Source of the DNA: Melanopsichium pennsylvanicum
Lineage: Eukaryota > Basidiomycota > Ustilaginomycetes > Ustilaginales
Length of the DNA stretch: 64,000 bases
Assembly: GCA_900208305.1 (NCBI GenBank)
Contig: OAPG01000015.1
Span: forward strand, 372,001 to 436,000
Direction of reading: 5' to 3'
Made by a program: the position numbers and the translations under genes. The notes under the pieces were generated by a model. The model worked only from the letters and a program-made list of their open reading frames with translations. It did no database searches and was not told where the DNA came from. Shown one piece after another: positions 20,530 through 30,427 of the stretch (the stretch's first letter is position 1; every line of letters starts with the position of its first letter).

Positions 20530-23022
20530 ATGGCCGCCTCGACAACTATGCGACCACATTCAGCCACCAGCTCAGGCGCATCTACACCGTGGCTGTCACC
20601 TGAAGCATCTTCTAGCACATGGAGCGGTTCGTATGCGACATCAACAGATCTCAGTCGGCGTCCCAGCTCTGGCTCATCCAGCACCAATTCTCACTCCATC
20701 AACTCGGAACCATCCTCGTCTCGTGACCCTCACTCGCAAGAGTGGTGGGAGCATGTGCTGCCGCCCGGTCAGCTCGCTGAGCGTCTTCGCAAAGCACAGC
20801 GATCCTCCAGTGCCTCTCGTCGACGCAACAATCCCGCTCTCGCCAACGCTACACCATCCGAGCGAAGTGCTTGGAAGCGACTGTCCGGTTTGCCCAAAGA
20901 AATCGGCCAACACGATCGATCTGAAGCTTCAACCGCGACGTCAAGTTGCAGATCGTCTTTCCAAGCCTGTACGACAACTGCACCTCGCTCAGCATTAAAA
21001 TCAAAGTCGAGTCAACGCTCTCAAGATGCTTCTGCTGTCGATTTTGGCGACGCCAGCCACAGCGTTTCTAGCGCCGAGGTCTCGGGTGACGAGTTGTTTG
21101 GATGTGCTTCGACGGCGCACCAGAGCCCTCAGACTCACGCGCGTCTTGCATTTCCCAGCGGTCTTCCTACCAGCAGTGAGCATGATTCTTCGTCCAGACG
21201 GCGAGCTGGTGTACGTACCACTAGCAACAGCCCAGAGCTGGCTTCCTCTCAGTGGTCTGTACCTTCTTGGGCATCACCTCTTTTGCCAAGTGCTTTCGAC
21301 TCTAGCCGCTCTGGCTCTCGTACCACTGGAGGTCGGAGGATGCGTGTCATGAGCGAAGACGGTCTTGGATCTTCCGTCTCGGCTTCGGGTCAGACTTTCT
21401 CCTCGTCTTCGTACCGCCTGCCCAACTCGCAATCAGCGGTGCATCTCAACCAATTTGTTAACAGCAATGACACGAGCACTTGGTCTAACATTGCCGCCGA
21501 TCGGACGAGAGCTAAGTTTCCGCATCTTTCGCTTCCCGCGACCCCAGAACTCAGCTCTGACGAGGCTGCTGATGTGACCAATTTCACCACCACCACCACC
21601 ACTCAAAGGACTCGCAAGATCAGCACCACCAAGACCACGATCTTTGCATCTTCGTCAAAAGCCTCATCGCCGCCCACCATCCTTCGTTCGCACTTTGACC
21701 GACCCAATCAGCCACCTTGCCCTCCAGGCTCCGAAGAAAATGATGAATCTACTAGCCCCGGTCGTTATGATCGTCACGTTAGCTTCGATCAAGCCTCCGA
21801 TATTCCGAGACGAGCCAGTGTCGATGGCTATACCGAGGCAATGACCTCCAGTTACTCCGCCTTCAACTTTGGCAGCAGCCGAGAGTATGTCAGTCCCTTC
21901 GACTCGCTCCCTCCTCGGTCCAACAGTACGCGTCGACCTCGTCAAGGTGTTCGTATCAGTGGCCGCCGAACCACCAGCTTTTCGCTCCCTGGAAGTCGAC
22001 GTGGGTCGATCCGCGAAAGCTCGTCTCCCCATTCTGACCCTGCATCTGTTTCATCTTCAGGATTTGGTCATCGTCGTGCAGCCTCGATCTCCGACGCAAT
22101 GCTGCTTGACAGTCTCAACGTGGCTCACAATCAGCTTGCTTCAGCAGGAAACCTTGCTCTGACGCTGACGCGCCAGCTCTCAGCCCCCTTGCGACCTGTT
22201 TTCCGTATGACACTGTTCCTCAGCATCTCGAGTATCACGGTGCTGTCGCTGGCTTGCTTCCTGTGCGCCAGCTACATGCTCACTGCATGGGATGACGTGA
22301 GCAAGCGTACGCACAAGGTCGGTCGGGCTGCCGGAAAGACCAAGCACAAGTTTGAAAGGACTTTAGATTGGGGTTTGAAGATGCTCGGCCCCAACGATGC
22401 ACCGACGAGGGGTAATAGCAAGCCCGCCAGCAAGTCTTTTGCTGAAGCCCCCTCCGGTCCTCGTTCCGCACGTGGTGCCTCGGGAACAACCAGCAACGCT
22501 TCGAGCAAAGGCGACGCAGAATCGCGTGGTTCAAAGCATTCCGTCTTGCTCTGGCCAGCACGCATGGCTTGGTCCGGCGCAACCACCGTCGCTTACCATA
22601 TGACGCCTGCAACCATTTCCAAGATGTTTGAGCCCAAAACGGCCAAAGCCAAGCCGTCCAACCTCCCTCCACGACCCCCGCTCTCCACGTTACTTCCAAG
22701 TATCCTATTCACTCTGCTTCTCGCACTCGGAGCCGGGTTGAATAGTTTCTTGGCATCCCGCAGAGCTGCTACTGCGGCTGCTGAAGCGGGTGGTGTGAGC
22801 GGAGCCAAAAATGGTACACACCTCTATTCGATGCCATCCAGCAATCCGTCTAGTCCGGGATTGGAGTATGTGCATCTGGCCAGTGGGGCCGCCGCAGCGT
22901 CGCCGTTTGCAGGCAGGCCACAGGGGTCGATGAAGGGACCAGCTGTCTGGGAGAAGGATGCCAAGAGGAGGAGTTTTGGTGGTGTCGCACCCAGTGCCAA
23001 CAGTACAAATTTTGTCAAGTGA
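20530..23022 (+). CDS. Ser-rich orphan with two predicted transmembrane segments
   Basis: Single exon, 830 aa from the ATG at 20530, which sits in a good fungal context (GTCACCATGG). The frame is open from a TTG a few codons upstream. I do not recognise the family. The first 540 residues are disordered and rich in Ser, Arg and Thr. A hydrophobic segment at about 558-585 (FLSISSITVLSLACFLCASY) is followed by a basic, possibly amphipathic stretch (KVGRAAGKTKHKFERTLDWG). A second hydrophobic segment lies at about 718-742 (LLPSILFTLLLALGAG). The C-terminal 90 residues are again Ser/Ala/Gly-rich. There is no signal peptide, so it is likely an internal-membrane protein with a long N-terminal tail; topology and role are inference. 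It is convergent with the nucleoporin gene. Confidence 0.8.
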   Translation: MAASTTMRPHSATSSGASTPWLSPEASSSTWSGSYATSTDLSRRPSSGSSSTNSHSINSEPSSSRDPHSQEWWEHVLPPGQLAERLRKAQRSSSASRRRNNPALANATPSERSAWKRLSGLPKEIGQHDRSEASTATSSCRSSFQACTTTAPRSALKSKSSQRSQDASAVDFGDASHSVSSAEVSGDELFGCASTAHQSPQTHARLAFPSGLPTSSEHDSSSRRRAGVRTTSNSPELASSQWSVPSWASPLLPSAFDSSRSGSRTTGGRRMRVMSEDGLGSSVSASGQTFSSSSYRLPNSQSAVHLNQFVNSNDTSTWSNIAADRTRAKFPHLSLPATPELSSDEAADVTNFTTTTTTQRTRKISTTKTTIFASSSKASSPPTILRSHFDRPNQPPCPPGSEENDESTSPGRYDRHVSFDQASDIPRRASVDGYTEAMTSSYSAFNFGSSREYVSPFDSLPPRSNSTRRPRQGVRISGRRTTSFSLPGSRRGSIRESSSPHSDPASVSSSGFGHRRAASISDAMLLDSLNVAHNQLASAGNLALTLTRQLSAPLRPVFRMTLFLSISSITVLSLACFLCASYMLTAWDDVSKRTHKVGRAAGKTKHKFERTLDWGLKMLGPNDAPTRGNSKPASKSFAEAPSGPRSARGASGTTSNASSKGDAESRGSKHSVLLWPARMAWSGATTVAYHMTPATISKMFEPKTAKAKPSNLPPRPPLSTLLPSILFTLLLALGAGLNSFLASRRAATAAAEAGGVSGAKNGTHLYSMPSSNPSSPGLEYVHLASGAAAASPFAGRPQGSMKGPAVWEKDAKRRSFGGVAPSANSTNFVK

Positions 23023-23483
23023 GTTTGCTGTACTGTACTGTAAATTTATACAGTAGGTGTTTGTGGTGGAAGCTCAGCTTTTTCAGTTCTGAAGCGCAAA
23101 ACAGCGACAACAACAGCATTAAAGACAAAACTTTCACACCACTTTTAACAATCAATCAATGGGACTCACTATAATTGATTGGGATGTGTGTGTATGTGTG
23201 TTATGTTTGAAGGAGAATAGAATTTTTGTTAGAAAACCATGAAACAACTCATACATGGTTCGTTTATAGCCAAAACAATATGATGCCAATTTCAAACAAC
23301 TCCCAAATTTCAAAAAAAGAAAAAGAAACCCCCCCCCCCCCCCTCTCTCTCCGACTTTCGATTCAAAACCTAAATACAAGTAAATTTGATTTCGATCCAC
23401 CATATTGAGGGGAAAAAAAAACAAAATAAAATTTGTACTGTACTACAAGAATACAATGATTTACTACAACTTTAAGATAGTTT
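23023..23483. other. Convergent 3' gap with TACTGTA elements and a poly(C) run
   Basis: Shared 3' region of two converging genes. It starts with a TACTGTA...TACAGTA inverted pair (23036-23055), has a run of about 15 C at 23328-23342 followed by CT repeats, A-rich tracts, and a further TGTACTGTACTA near 23435. No gene seen. Confidence 0.6.
23036..23055. repeat. TACTGTA/TACAGTA inverted pair just after a stop codon
   Basis: Arms TACTGTA (23036-23042) and TACAGTA (23049-23055) flank an AT-only centre, 14 bases past the stop of the two-TM orphan. It could act in 3' end formation, but that is only a positional inference. Confidence 0.6.
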
Positions 23484-26400
23484 TTAGCGTCTTCTCTGTC
23501 TCAAAGGTTTGATCTGTCTACCACCTGGAGCGGGAGAATTGTTGGCACCGGTTGCCGAGGTAGGAGGAGGAGGAGCACCAATACTGAACATACCTCCTCC
23601 ACCTGATGCTTGTTGTGGCATTTGTGGCATTTGAGGTATCATACCGTTTGCAACCTGTGTACCAAAACTGAAACCACTCGCTGCTGTGTTTGGTGTACCA
23701 AATCCACCATCACCACCACCTATACCTGTACTTGGTGTACCTGGTGCAACACCACCACTACCACTACCACCGAACGTCGTCGTCGGTGTCGAACCACCAA
23801 ACGTGATGACACCCGTTGTTGAAGATGGCGCTGACCCACCGAAACTAAACCCTCCACTACCTGCTGCCGACGGTGTCAATGACGATGCAGATGCAGGTGC
23901 AGGTGCACCGAACTGAAACGGCGCCGAAGACGCTGGCTGCGGTGCACCGAACTGGAACGGAGATCCACCCGGCGTTGTGGGAGCACCACTTGGACCCAGG
24001 AACGGACTTGCTGGAGTCGAGCCTACTCCTGGAGTAGTGCTTCTTCCTCCTATTCCTCCACCACCTGGCGTAGTAGTGGATCCAAACGTAAATCCTGTCG
24101 CACTAGAATTTGTTGCTCCTCCACTTGCAGCCGGGGCAGACGAACCGAACCTAAACCCGCCCCCACTACCAGCAGTAGTCTTGTCAGCAGCAGGTGCACC
24201 AAAAGTGAACGGAGCAGGCGAACCACCCGCAACACCACCACCACCACCAGTGGCAACGCCAGAGGTGGTAGGAGTACCGAAAGTGAAGCTCATGCCACCT
24301 GCAGGTTTTACTGGTGTGGCACTGCCAAAGGTGAAACTCGGCGTGCTACTTACCGGTGCGGATTTCTGTGGAGAATCATCCATCATCTCGCTACCAGCAT
24401 TACCATTTGCAGGTGGTTGGTCCGATTTAGCACCAAACCCTCCAAAGCCGCCACTCTCACCACCACCACCAAAACCAGTGCTGCCGCTCGCTTTATTAAT
24501 AGCACCGAACGAAAATCCGCTTGTGCTACCAGCAGGCTTGTTCTCTGTAGAACCAGTGCTATTGCTGCCAAGGAGAAATGTACCGTTGGGCTTTGTAGCC
24601 CCAGATGCGGATGCGGATGCGGATGCGGATGATGCGGAAGAAGTTGCCCCTGCTGCTGCTGAGTCCAATTTGGTTGCTCCGAAGGTAAAGGTACTTGTGG
24701 AACCAGCTGACTTTGATTCTGGCGCCGGACTACCTGCGAGGCTGCCAAAAGTGAATCCACTGGAGGCCGCTTTGTGTGCGTCGGTGGCTGGTTTCGGGGT
24801 ACCAAACGTGAACCCGCTGCCCGAAGACGTAGCATCCGCAGGCTTGGAAGCTCCAAATAATCCGCCGCTAGTTGCAGCAGAGCTGTCCGCGGGCTTCCCG
24901 AACGAAAATCCGCCAGAGCTAGGTGCAGCCGGAATAGCAGGCTTAGAAGCACCCTCACCCTGAGCACCAAAGAAGTTTGCCACACCATCAGCGGTAGCCT
25001 TTGGTGCCTCGTCCTTCTTCTCTTCTTCGACCCCGGCAGCTGCAGGTGCTGATGCCGCTGGAGCACCAAAGCTGAAAACGCTGCCGGGAGCAGGCGAGGT
25101 GCTGCTTTCTGTGGGCTTTGAGACAGCAGACGAACCAAAAGAGAAACTGGGCATGCTCTTCTTGGCCGCCGGCTCGTCATCATCATCAGCACTACGCTTC
25201 GAACCTGTGGAGGGAGCGACTGTAGTTGGGAGTGTGCCGAAGCTGAATCCGCCAGCGCCTGATGCAGTGGTCGACGAAGAAGAGCCAAAGAACGAGGTTT
25301 GACCAGCTGCAGCGGCATTCGCTTTGCTCTCGGCTGCACGCTCAGATGGCTTGGCGCTGAACGGTTGATAGGAATCGCTTACGGGAGCAGACGTAGTGGA
25401 TGACTCAGTGACGGGTTTTGGCGTGCCGAAACTGAATGCCGATTTGTCGTTAGCCTTTGTGCCGGTGCTAGTCGCAGGTGGGCCAAACGAGAATGCATCA
25501 CTGCCACTGCCAGTAGCAGAACGAGCTTCTGGAGCAGGCGCATCAGACTTGCTCTCGAACTTCTTCATTGTGCTACCAAAGAAGTTGGGAACGGGACCAT
25601 CCTTCCTGGCTTCACTAAGAGTTGTGGAAACAGGCTGAGCGGGCTTGCTGAAGAAGTCGGATGCTGTAGATGCGTTGGACTTTTTCGCAGCAACAGTGTC
25701 GTCCTTTGTGGTGGTGCTGGGAGTGGCGGCAGCACCGAAGCTGAATTTGGGCATTGCGTTGGGAGCATCTTTGGATGGGGCGGGGAAGGAGAACGACGGC
25801 GCTGCAGAGGATTCTGCTGGCTTTGGCTCTTGCTTCTTCTCGGGTTGGTTTGCTGCCGAAGAAGAGTCGAAGCCGCCCAACCGGCCGAGCAAAGACCCGC
25901 CCGCTACCGACGGAGCCGTAGACAACGTTGTCGTCTGAGTGGTGGTGGCTTTGGGCTCCGAGCCGGCAGAAGTGGCAGATGCGGCTGCCGGAGCGTTATT
26001 GCCAAAGGAGAAGCCGGAGGGGAACATGTTGGTGGGCAACTTGATCTTAGCTAATTCGTTAGCGTCCGGCAGATCTTCTTCCTCCTCATCTTCGTCCCAT
26101 GCGCTAAACTTGCCAGAGCTCTGATGTTGTCGTGAAGTCTTTGCGGCACCTTGGCGGAGAGAGCTTCTCTCCCTGGGCGCTGAAGGATCGGAACTGGTCT
26201 TGACGGCAAAATTGTCCTTCTTTACAACGCTGGAGGGCGGCTTGCTGGCAGCGGAAAGTGCAATGCGATGCGATGCGGGTCTAGGGGTTTCGGCGACTTG
26301 AGCCGGCGTGGCTTGAGGCTGTGCTGTGGGTCGAAGTGGTGTGGCTTTGAGGGCGGACTTGAGCTGTGTGGTACGAACTGGCTTGTCAGCCGATTTGAAG

Positions 26401-28475
26401 GGTGTTTGCACCACATCTTCAGCAGCGGGAGCTTGGTGTTGGAGTCGTCGCGATCGTCGCACAGGCTCAGGTTGGGGCGCTGGCTCCTCTTTCTCTTCCT
26501 CTACTTCAACTTGCTCCTCGGCTCCTTCGTTCTCGGATGCTGCGGATTCTTCTGTAGCCGCGTCATCTGTTTCCATTCTGTTGTTGGCACGCGGAGTCTT
26601 CTTCAGCTTGGCCCGCATGCCACCTTGCTCCTCGGTAGACTGAATCGCCTTGGCTTTGCGCAAATATCTGGTGTAAGGAGCAACACCAACAGAGGGTTTG
26701 CCTTCTTGCGACTTCGTATTCCTCGTAACAGAGGTTGGGAGATCCGAGATGGGAGCAGGAACATTGATCGAGGTTGGCGGACCGTTTGTGGAGCCTAGAC
26801 CGCGAGAGGTGTTGGTAGGTTTGCGCAAGGTTTCGAGGACATTTAACAAGCGTTCGGCCTCGTTCTTGGGTGTGGGCGGTTTCGGCTCGCGCGATTTGAG
26901 CTCTTCGTGGCTGATGAATCCGAGCTCTGGATGCCAAACCATCCTGCGCTTAGAAGGTGTACCAGCAGCGCCGAGACGCTCTGAATCACCATCTACACTC
27001 ATGTCAATATCGCGTTTGCCCAAACGATTGGGCGTCAATGACTCCGTTTCATCCATGACACTGCCTCCAGCGACCGAGGAGGCAGTCATCATCGGCTCCT
27101 CGACCGGCAGACCCAGGGTTCTGCGCACGATGGGGTTGATACCGGGAAGCGTACGCGATTGAAGGTACTCTCGCATCATTTCGTCGCCCACAATCGGTGC
27201 AGAGGGAGCAGCGAGGTTGATCCCGTTCCAGTTGCGTCTTTGTGGGGTTGCTTCGCGAGCACGAGCTGGTGAGTAGCCGGCGGAGGGTGCTGGTGAGGCG
27301 GAACGCAGACTGACGCTGCCAGCCCAAGAAGTGCGTCCAGGTGTACCAGCATCGGTGAATAGGCCGGAGCTGAACGGAGCGCGATTGCGACGGCTAGCAG
27401 CATTGCGAGAAGAAAGCTGGAAGGGCGAGCTGGAAGGTGGGAGGCCGAAGGCACTGTCGGCATAACGGACCTCGCTGCCGTAGCCGAAGGCGTTGAACGA
27501 GGCAGAGTGACTCAGCGATGTGGAGGCGGATTCTGACACTGCATCGTCGGGTCGAAGCGAAGAGCCACGGTATCGAAGCAGCTGAGAGCGTGGGCTTCGA
27601 AGAGTATGGTGGCTGCTGAAATGGTATGGCTGCGCTTGGGGTGGTGAAGCTGGGGCAGCATCGCTGAGAACCTCTAGCGAGTCGTCTGGATTTGCGAAAC
27701 GAGAGCCAAGGTCGAGCCTGCGCTTGGAGGAGCGGTTGCTCCAAGTCGCGGCCTTGTCGGAGTGAGCAGTCTTTGGCAAGGAGGAGGGTGCGACCAGTGG
27801 ACTAGCTGGGTCCACAGGGGAATGTTTACGGGTTGTAGGAGCAGGTGCAGGACCCGGAGCGAGACGCGACATGGACACTGACGATGAGAGGTTGGATGCG
27901 ACAGGACGAAGCTGACTCTCTTCATCATCTTGAAGATTGGTACGAGATCGAAGGCCGGCAGCAAGTCGCTCGCCCACAGCTCTGGCAGCGCTAGTAGACG
28001 CATCCCTCTCATAGCTGGTCTCCCCGGCGTTTGCGTTGATCGAAGCCTGAGCAGCGGCGCGTTTCCTTGCGATGGAGGAAAGCGAGTTAGTGCTTGAGGA
28101 AGTGGGGATACCAAGCTCAGGTTCGACCGCAGCAGCCGCAGTGGTGAGCCATGCTAATGGTCTTGTGACCATCTTTCGCACGTTTCCGAGCAGAGCGATG
28201 GGTGAGGCAGCCACACGCAAGGGCGAAAAGGCCGAGCGTGTTTGAGCAGAAGGCGGTGCAAGTGATTGTGTTTTGGCGGGAGTTGAAGGCTGACGTGCTG
28301 GAGAATCAGTGTCGGTGTGAAGAGATGTACTCGAGCCGGAGGGCGTGATACCTAAAGATGGTCTGCTGTAAGGTTTCAGTGACGATGTGCGATTCTGTCG
28401 AGCCAAAACTCGTGCGCGTGCTGGTCCTGCCAAAGGCTTGGCAGGTGAATCGGGATATTGTGCTGGAAAGTCCAT
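23484..28475 (-). CDS. FxFG-repeat nucleoporin (nuclear basket type)
   Basis: Single exon, 1663 aa from the ATG at 28473-28475; the frame is open three codons further only from a TTG. The C-terminal half carries about twenty FSFG, FTFG or FQFG repeats in Ser/Thr/Ala/Gly linkers, the mark of FG nucleoporins that line the pore and bind importins. The N-terminal third is disordered, with a hydrophobic-basic helix candidate (ALLGNVRKMVTRPLAWLTTA, about residues 96-115). An acidic KFSAWDEDEEEED motif precedes the FG region. The protein ends in a basic tail, RQIKPLRQRRR, like the karyopherin-binding tails of basket nucleoporins (Nup1 and Nup153 type; recalled, not checked). This favours a Nup1/Nup60-like basket protein over a GLFG nucleoporin. 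The exact orthologue is not resolved. It is divergent from the TMEM256 gene. Confidence 0.88.
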   Translation of the reverse strand: MDFPAQYPDSPAKPLAGPARARVLARQNRTSSLKPYSRPSLGITPSGSSTSLHTDTDSPARQPSTPAKTQSLAPPSAQTRSAFSPLRVAASPIALLGNVRKMVTRPLAWLTTAAAAVEPELGIPTSSSTNSLSSIARKRAAAQASINANAGETSYERDASTSAARAVGERLAAGLRSRTNLQDDEESQLRPVASNLSSSVSMSRLAPGPAPAPTTRKHSPVDPASPLVAPSSLPKTAHSDKAATWSNRSSKRRLDLGSRFANPDDSLEVLSDAAPASPPQAQPYHFSSHHTLRSPRSQLLRYRGSSLRPDDAVSESASTSLSHSASFNAFGYGSEVRYADSAFGLPPSSSPFQLSSRNAASRRNRAPFSSGLFTDAGTPGRTSWAGSVSLRSASPAPSAGYSPARAREATPQRRNWNGINLAAPSAPIVGDEMMREYLQSRTLPGINPIVRRTLGLPVEEPMMTASSVAGGSVMDETESLTPNRLGKRDIDMSVDGDSERLGAAGTPSKRRMVWHPELGFISHEELKSREPKPPTPKNEAERLLNVLETLRKPTNTSRGLGSTNGPPTSINVPAPISDLPTSVTRNTKSQEGKPSVGVAPYTRYLRKAKAIQSTEEQGGMRAKLKKTPRANNRMETDDAATEESAASENEGAEEQVEVEEEKEEPAPQPEPVRRSRRLQHQAPAAEDVVQTPFKSADKPVRTTQLKSALKATPLRPTAQPQATPAQVAETPRPASHRIALSAASKPPSSVVKKDNFAVKTSSDPSAPRERSSLRQGAAKTSRQHQSSGKFSAWDEDEEEEDLPDANELAKIKLPTNMFPSGFSFGNNAPAAASATSAGSEPKATTTQTTTLSTAPSVAGGSLLGRLGGFDSSSAANQPEKKQEPKPAESSAAPSFSFPAPSKDAPNAMPKFSFGAAATPSTTTKDDTVAAKKSNASTASDFFSKPAQPVSTTLSEARKDGPVPNFFGSTMKKFESKSDAPAPEARSATGSGSDAFSFGPPATSTGTKANDKSAFSFGTPKPVTESSTTSAPVSDSYQPFSAKPSERAAESKANAAAAGQTSFFGSSSSTTASGAGGFSFGTLPTTVAPSTGSKRSADDDDEPAAKKSMPSFSFGSSAVSKPTESSTSPAPGSVFSFGAPAASAPAAAGVEEEKKDEAPKATADGVANFFGAQGEGASKPAIPAAPSSGGFSFGKPADSSAATSGGLFGASKPADATSSGSGFTFGTPKPATDAHKAASSGFTFGSLAGSPAPESKSAGSTSTFTFGATKLDSAAAGATSSASSASASASASGATKPNGTFLLGSNSTGSTENKPAGSTSGFSFGAINKASGSTGFGGGGESGGFGGFGAKSDQPPANGNAGSEMMDDSPQKSAPVSSTPSFTFGSATPVKPAGGMSFTFGTPTTSGVATGGGGGVAGGSPAPFTFGAPAADKTTAGSGGGFRFGSSAPAASGGATNSSATGFTFGSTTTPGGGGIGGRSTTPGVGSTPASPFLGPSGAPTTPGGSPFQFGAPQPASSAPFQFGAPAPASASSLTPSAAGSGGFSFGGSAPSSTTGVITFGGSTPTTTFGGSGSGGVAPGTPSTGIGGGDGGFGTPNTAASGFSFGTQVANGMIPQMPQMPQQASGGGGMFSIGAPPPPTSATGANNSPAPGGRQIKPLRQRRR

Positions 28476-29501
28476 TGTGAGCAATCAAGCTGCGTGTTTA
28501 ATAACAGAGCGAAGAGGGACAGAGAACGTTAGGCGAGGTGAAAAGTCGAGTGTGCTTGCACGATTAGGCACAAAAGGTGACAAAGTCCTGGTGTGCACAC
28601 AGATAAAGTTGGACACAGTGTCGTGCAGATGAATGGCGGAACGTTGGTCGGGAAGAGGCGAAGGTTGCTCCAAATGAAATTTGTACTTTGATGTGCTACT
28701 ACCCGAGTTGCAGGCCGGTTGACGACCAAGGGTGAGAGTGGTGTTGAGGAGAGGAAGAGAAGTGGTGGATTTGGTGTTTGAGACGAATGACACACAAGAA
28801 AATCATCGCCAAAATCCAATTCCAAATCACAGAGTGGCTCTCTCCACTCTCTCTCTCTCTCCAAATCTGACTTTAACGTTTTCTTCCCCCCATTCACAAA
28901 TTGTCACCTTCCCGATCCAGTCTCTGGTTTCGATTCGAAAAAGAAAAGGAAAAAATTCGCAAACCGAAATATTCACATTGAACCTGTTTGTGTGCCTTTT
29001 CGGTCAGTCCGCGCGCCCTTTTTGGCTCGCCGATGTCCGAGACTGTCGTCAGACCCTTCTTCGCTTGCTGCGCTTCCTTCAGAAAATTAATTTCACAATC
29101 ACAAATGATTCAAATTTACTGCATTGTTTTCTGTAGCTCGTGGTTGTATTAAAATAATATTAAAAAAAGAAAACTGTTAGCTGCCTAACGACGAGCCCAC
29201 TCGCGCCCACTCGCGCCTGCGTTGCTCTCCTTCAACCCGATCCGGCGATAATCTGTGCAAGATCAGAGTCGATGAATACTTTGTGAGTGCTGAGGCTTGC
29301 GCGTCTGAGCCAACGCTTCTCTACGCGCGACCGCTGACATCCACGCTCTAAGCATGGCTCGGCAATTGGTGAGCTTAGATGATCAGCAACTGGGGCCTGA
29401 GTTAGAGCATATCTTGGGTGTTTCTATTCGTTCGCCTTCGCCATCTTTCGAACAACGACATCATTCTCCCTGACAGCTGATATCTCGAAATCATTATTAA
29501 G
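28476..29501. other. Divergent promoter region between nucleoporin and TMEM256 genes
   Basis: About 1 kb shared upstream region. CT-rich and CTCTCT tracts (28840-28880) and AT-rich blocks (29080-29170) are present, plus a 10-base tandem duplication GCCCACTCGC at 29195-29214. A small upstream ATG at 29354 precedes a GTGAGC donor-like word, so a spliced leader for the downstream gene is possible. No gene seen. Confidence 0.5.
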
Positions 29502-30003
29502 ATGGTCTACCATATGCTGGGCGCTTTCGCGGGCATCTCGGGTGCCATGGGTGTCGGCCTCGGTGCCATTGGAGCTCATGCCATGAAGGGTAAGCTCAAC
29601 ACTTATCGTACGTTGTTTCTACCTACACCACAAACGATCTTGCTTCCAAGCTTGTTCTCTGTGCTGATCGCATCTTTTTCCCCCCATCTTCTACTTTTGT
29701 GCTGTGTCGCTGTATCCAACAGAGATGGGCGCATGGACCACGGCCACCCAGTACCAGCTCCTTCACAGCTTGGCGCTTCTCTACACTCTCAGCCTTCCCA
29801 AGACGGGTTCTGTTGTCGCTGCTAGCTACGCCTTCGCAACCGGAATCACCTTCTTCAGCGGTTCCATCTACGGACTCTGCCTCACAAAGCCCGAGAACCC
29901 CATTCGCAAGCTGTTGGGTCCCATTACCCCGATTGGCGGTCTTTCAATGATCGCGGGTTGGCTGCTGCTTGCTTATGCCAAACGTCCTCGCTCGATTCGT
30001 TGA
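29502..30003 (+). CDS. TMEM256/DUF423 family small membrane protein
   Basis: Two exons, 29502-29589 and 29723-30003, give 122 aa; GT-AG borders keep frame. The product has the family's start (LGAFAGISGAMGVGLGAIGA, then HAM), the central TATQYQLLHSLALLY motif, and a glycine-rich ending GPITPIGGLSMIAGWLLL. Four hydrophobic segments are expected. DUF423 proteins occur from bacteria (YgdD) to animals (TMEM256) and have no settled function. The first helix is encoded by exon 1; exon 2 alone would lack it. The gene lies only about 420 bases upstream of ATP15 on the same strand, without evidence of a shared role. Confidence 0.9.
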
Positions 30004-30427
30004 TTCCAATAGCTAGATGTCTTCTGCTTCGATTGTACCAGTATTCTGTTCGATACATTTACATTACAACTCTCAAATTAGTTCGACCAATTTGATCATG
30101 TTAGATTGAGGTAATTTTTTACGACGCTTTACAAAAGATTTTCGTGCGATACAAGATTCCTTGCAGGTTCGCCCGTCGCTGTAATTTCCAAGACGGAAAG
30201 AAGGCGATCGCTTCCGAGCAACCAAGGTGCACGATTTTGGTCTTTGACCGACGATGAGAGCGCGAAGAAAGACACTCAAATTTCGCTAACGAGTCGTCGG
30301 GAGTGCAGCAGCAATTGCTGCAGTTCTAAGCTTTGATACTCGATCGGTTTGTTGATCTCGTCGACTTCACCTTTCTTCTCACAATCACCTTCATCCGCTT
30401 TTGAAACTCATCACATTCTATTCAAAC
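30004..30427. other. Gap between TMEM256 and ATP15 genes
   Basis: Terminator side of the TMEM256 gene and promoter side of ATP15. The last 100 bases are CT-rich, as is usual for leaders here. No additional gene seen. Confidence 0.5.

Noticed and set aside
23977..24963. 328-codon Pro/Ala-rich frame on the + strand
   Set aside because: It is antisense to the FG repeats of the nucleoporin and simply mirrors their composition.
24383..25339. 318-codon minus-strand frame inside the nucleoporin
   Set aside because: Shifted-frame shadow of the same repeats, without domain content.
29195..29220. Tandem GCCCACTCGC duplication
   Set aside because: Only two copies of ten bases; too small to call a repeat element.
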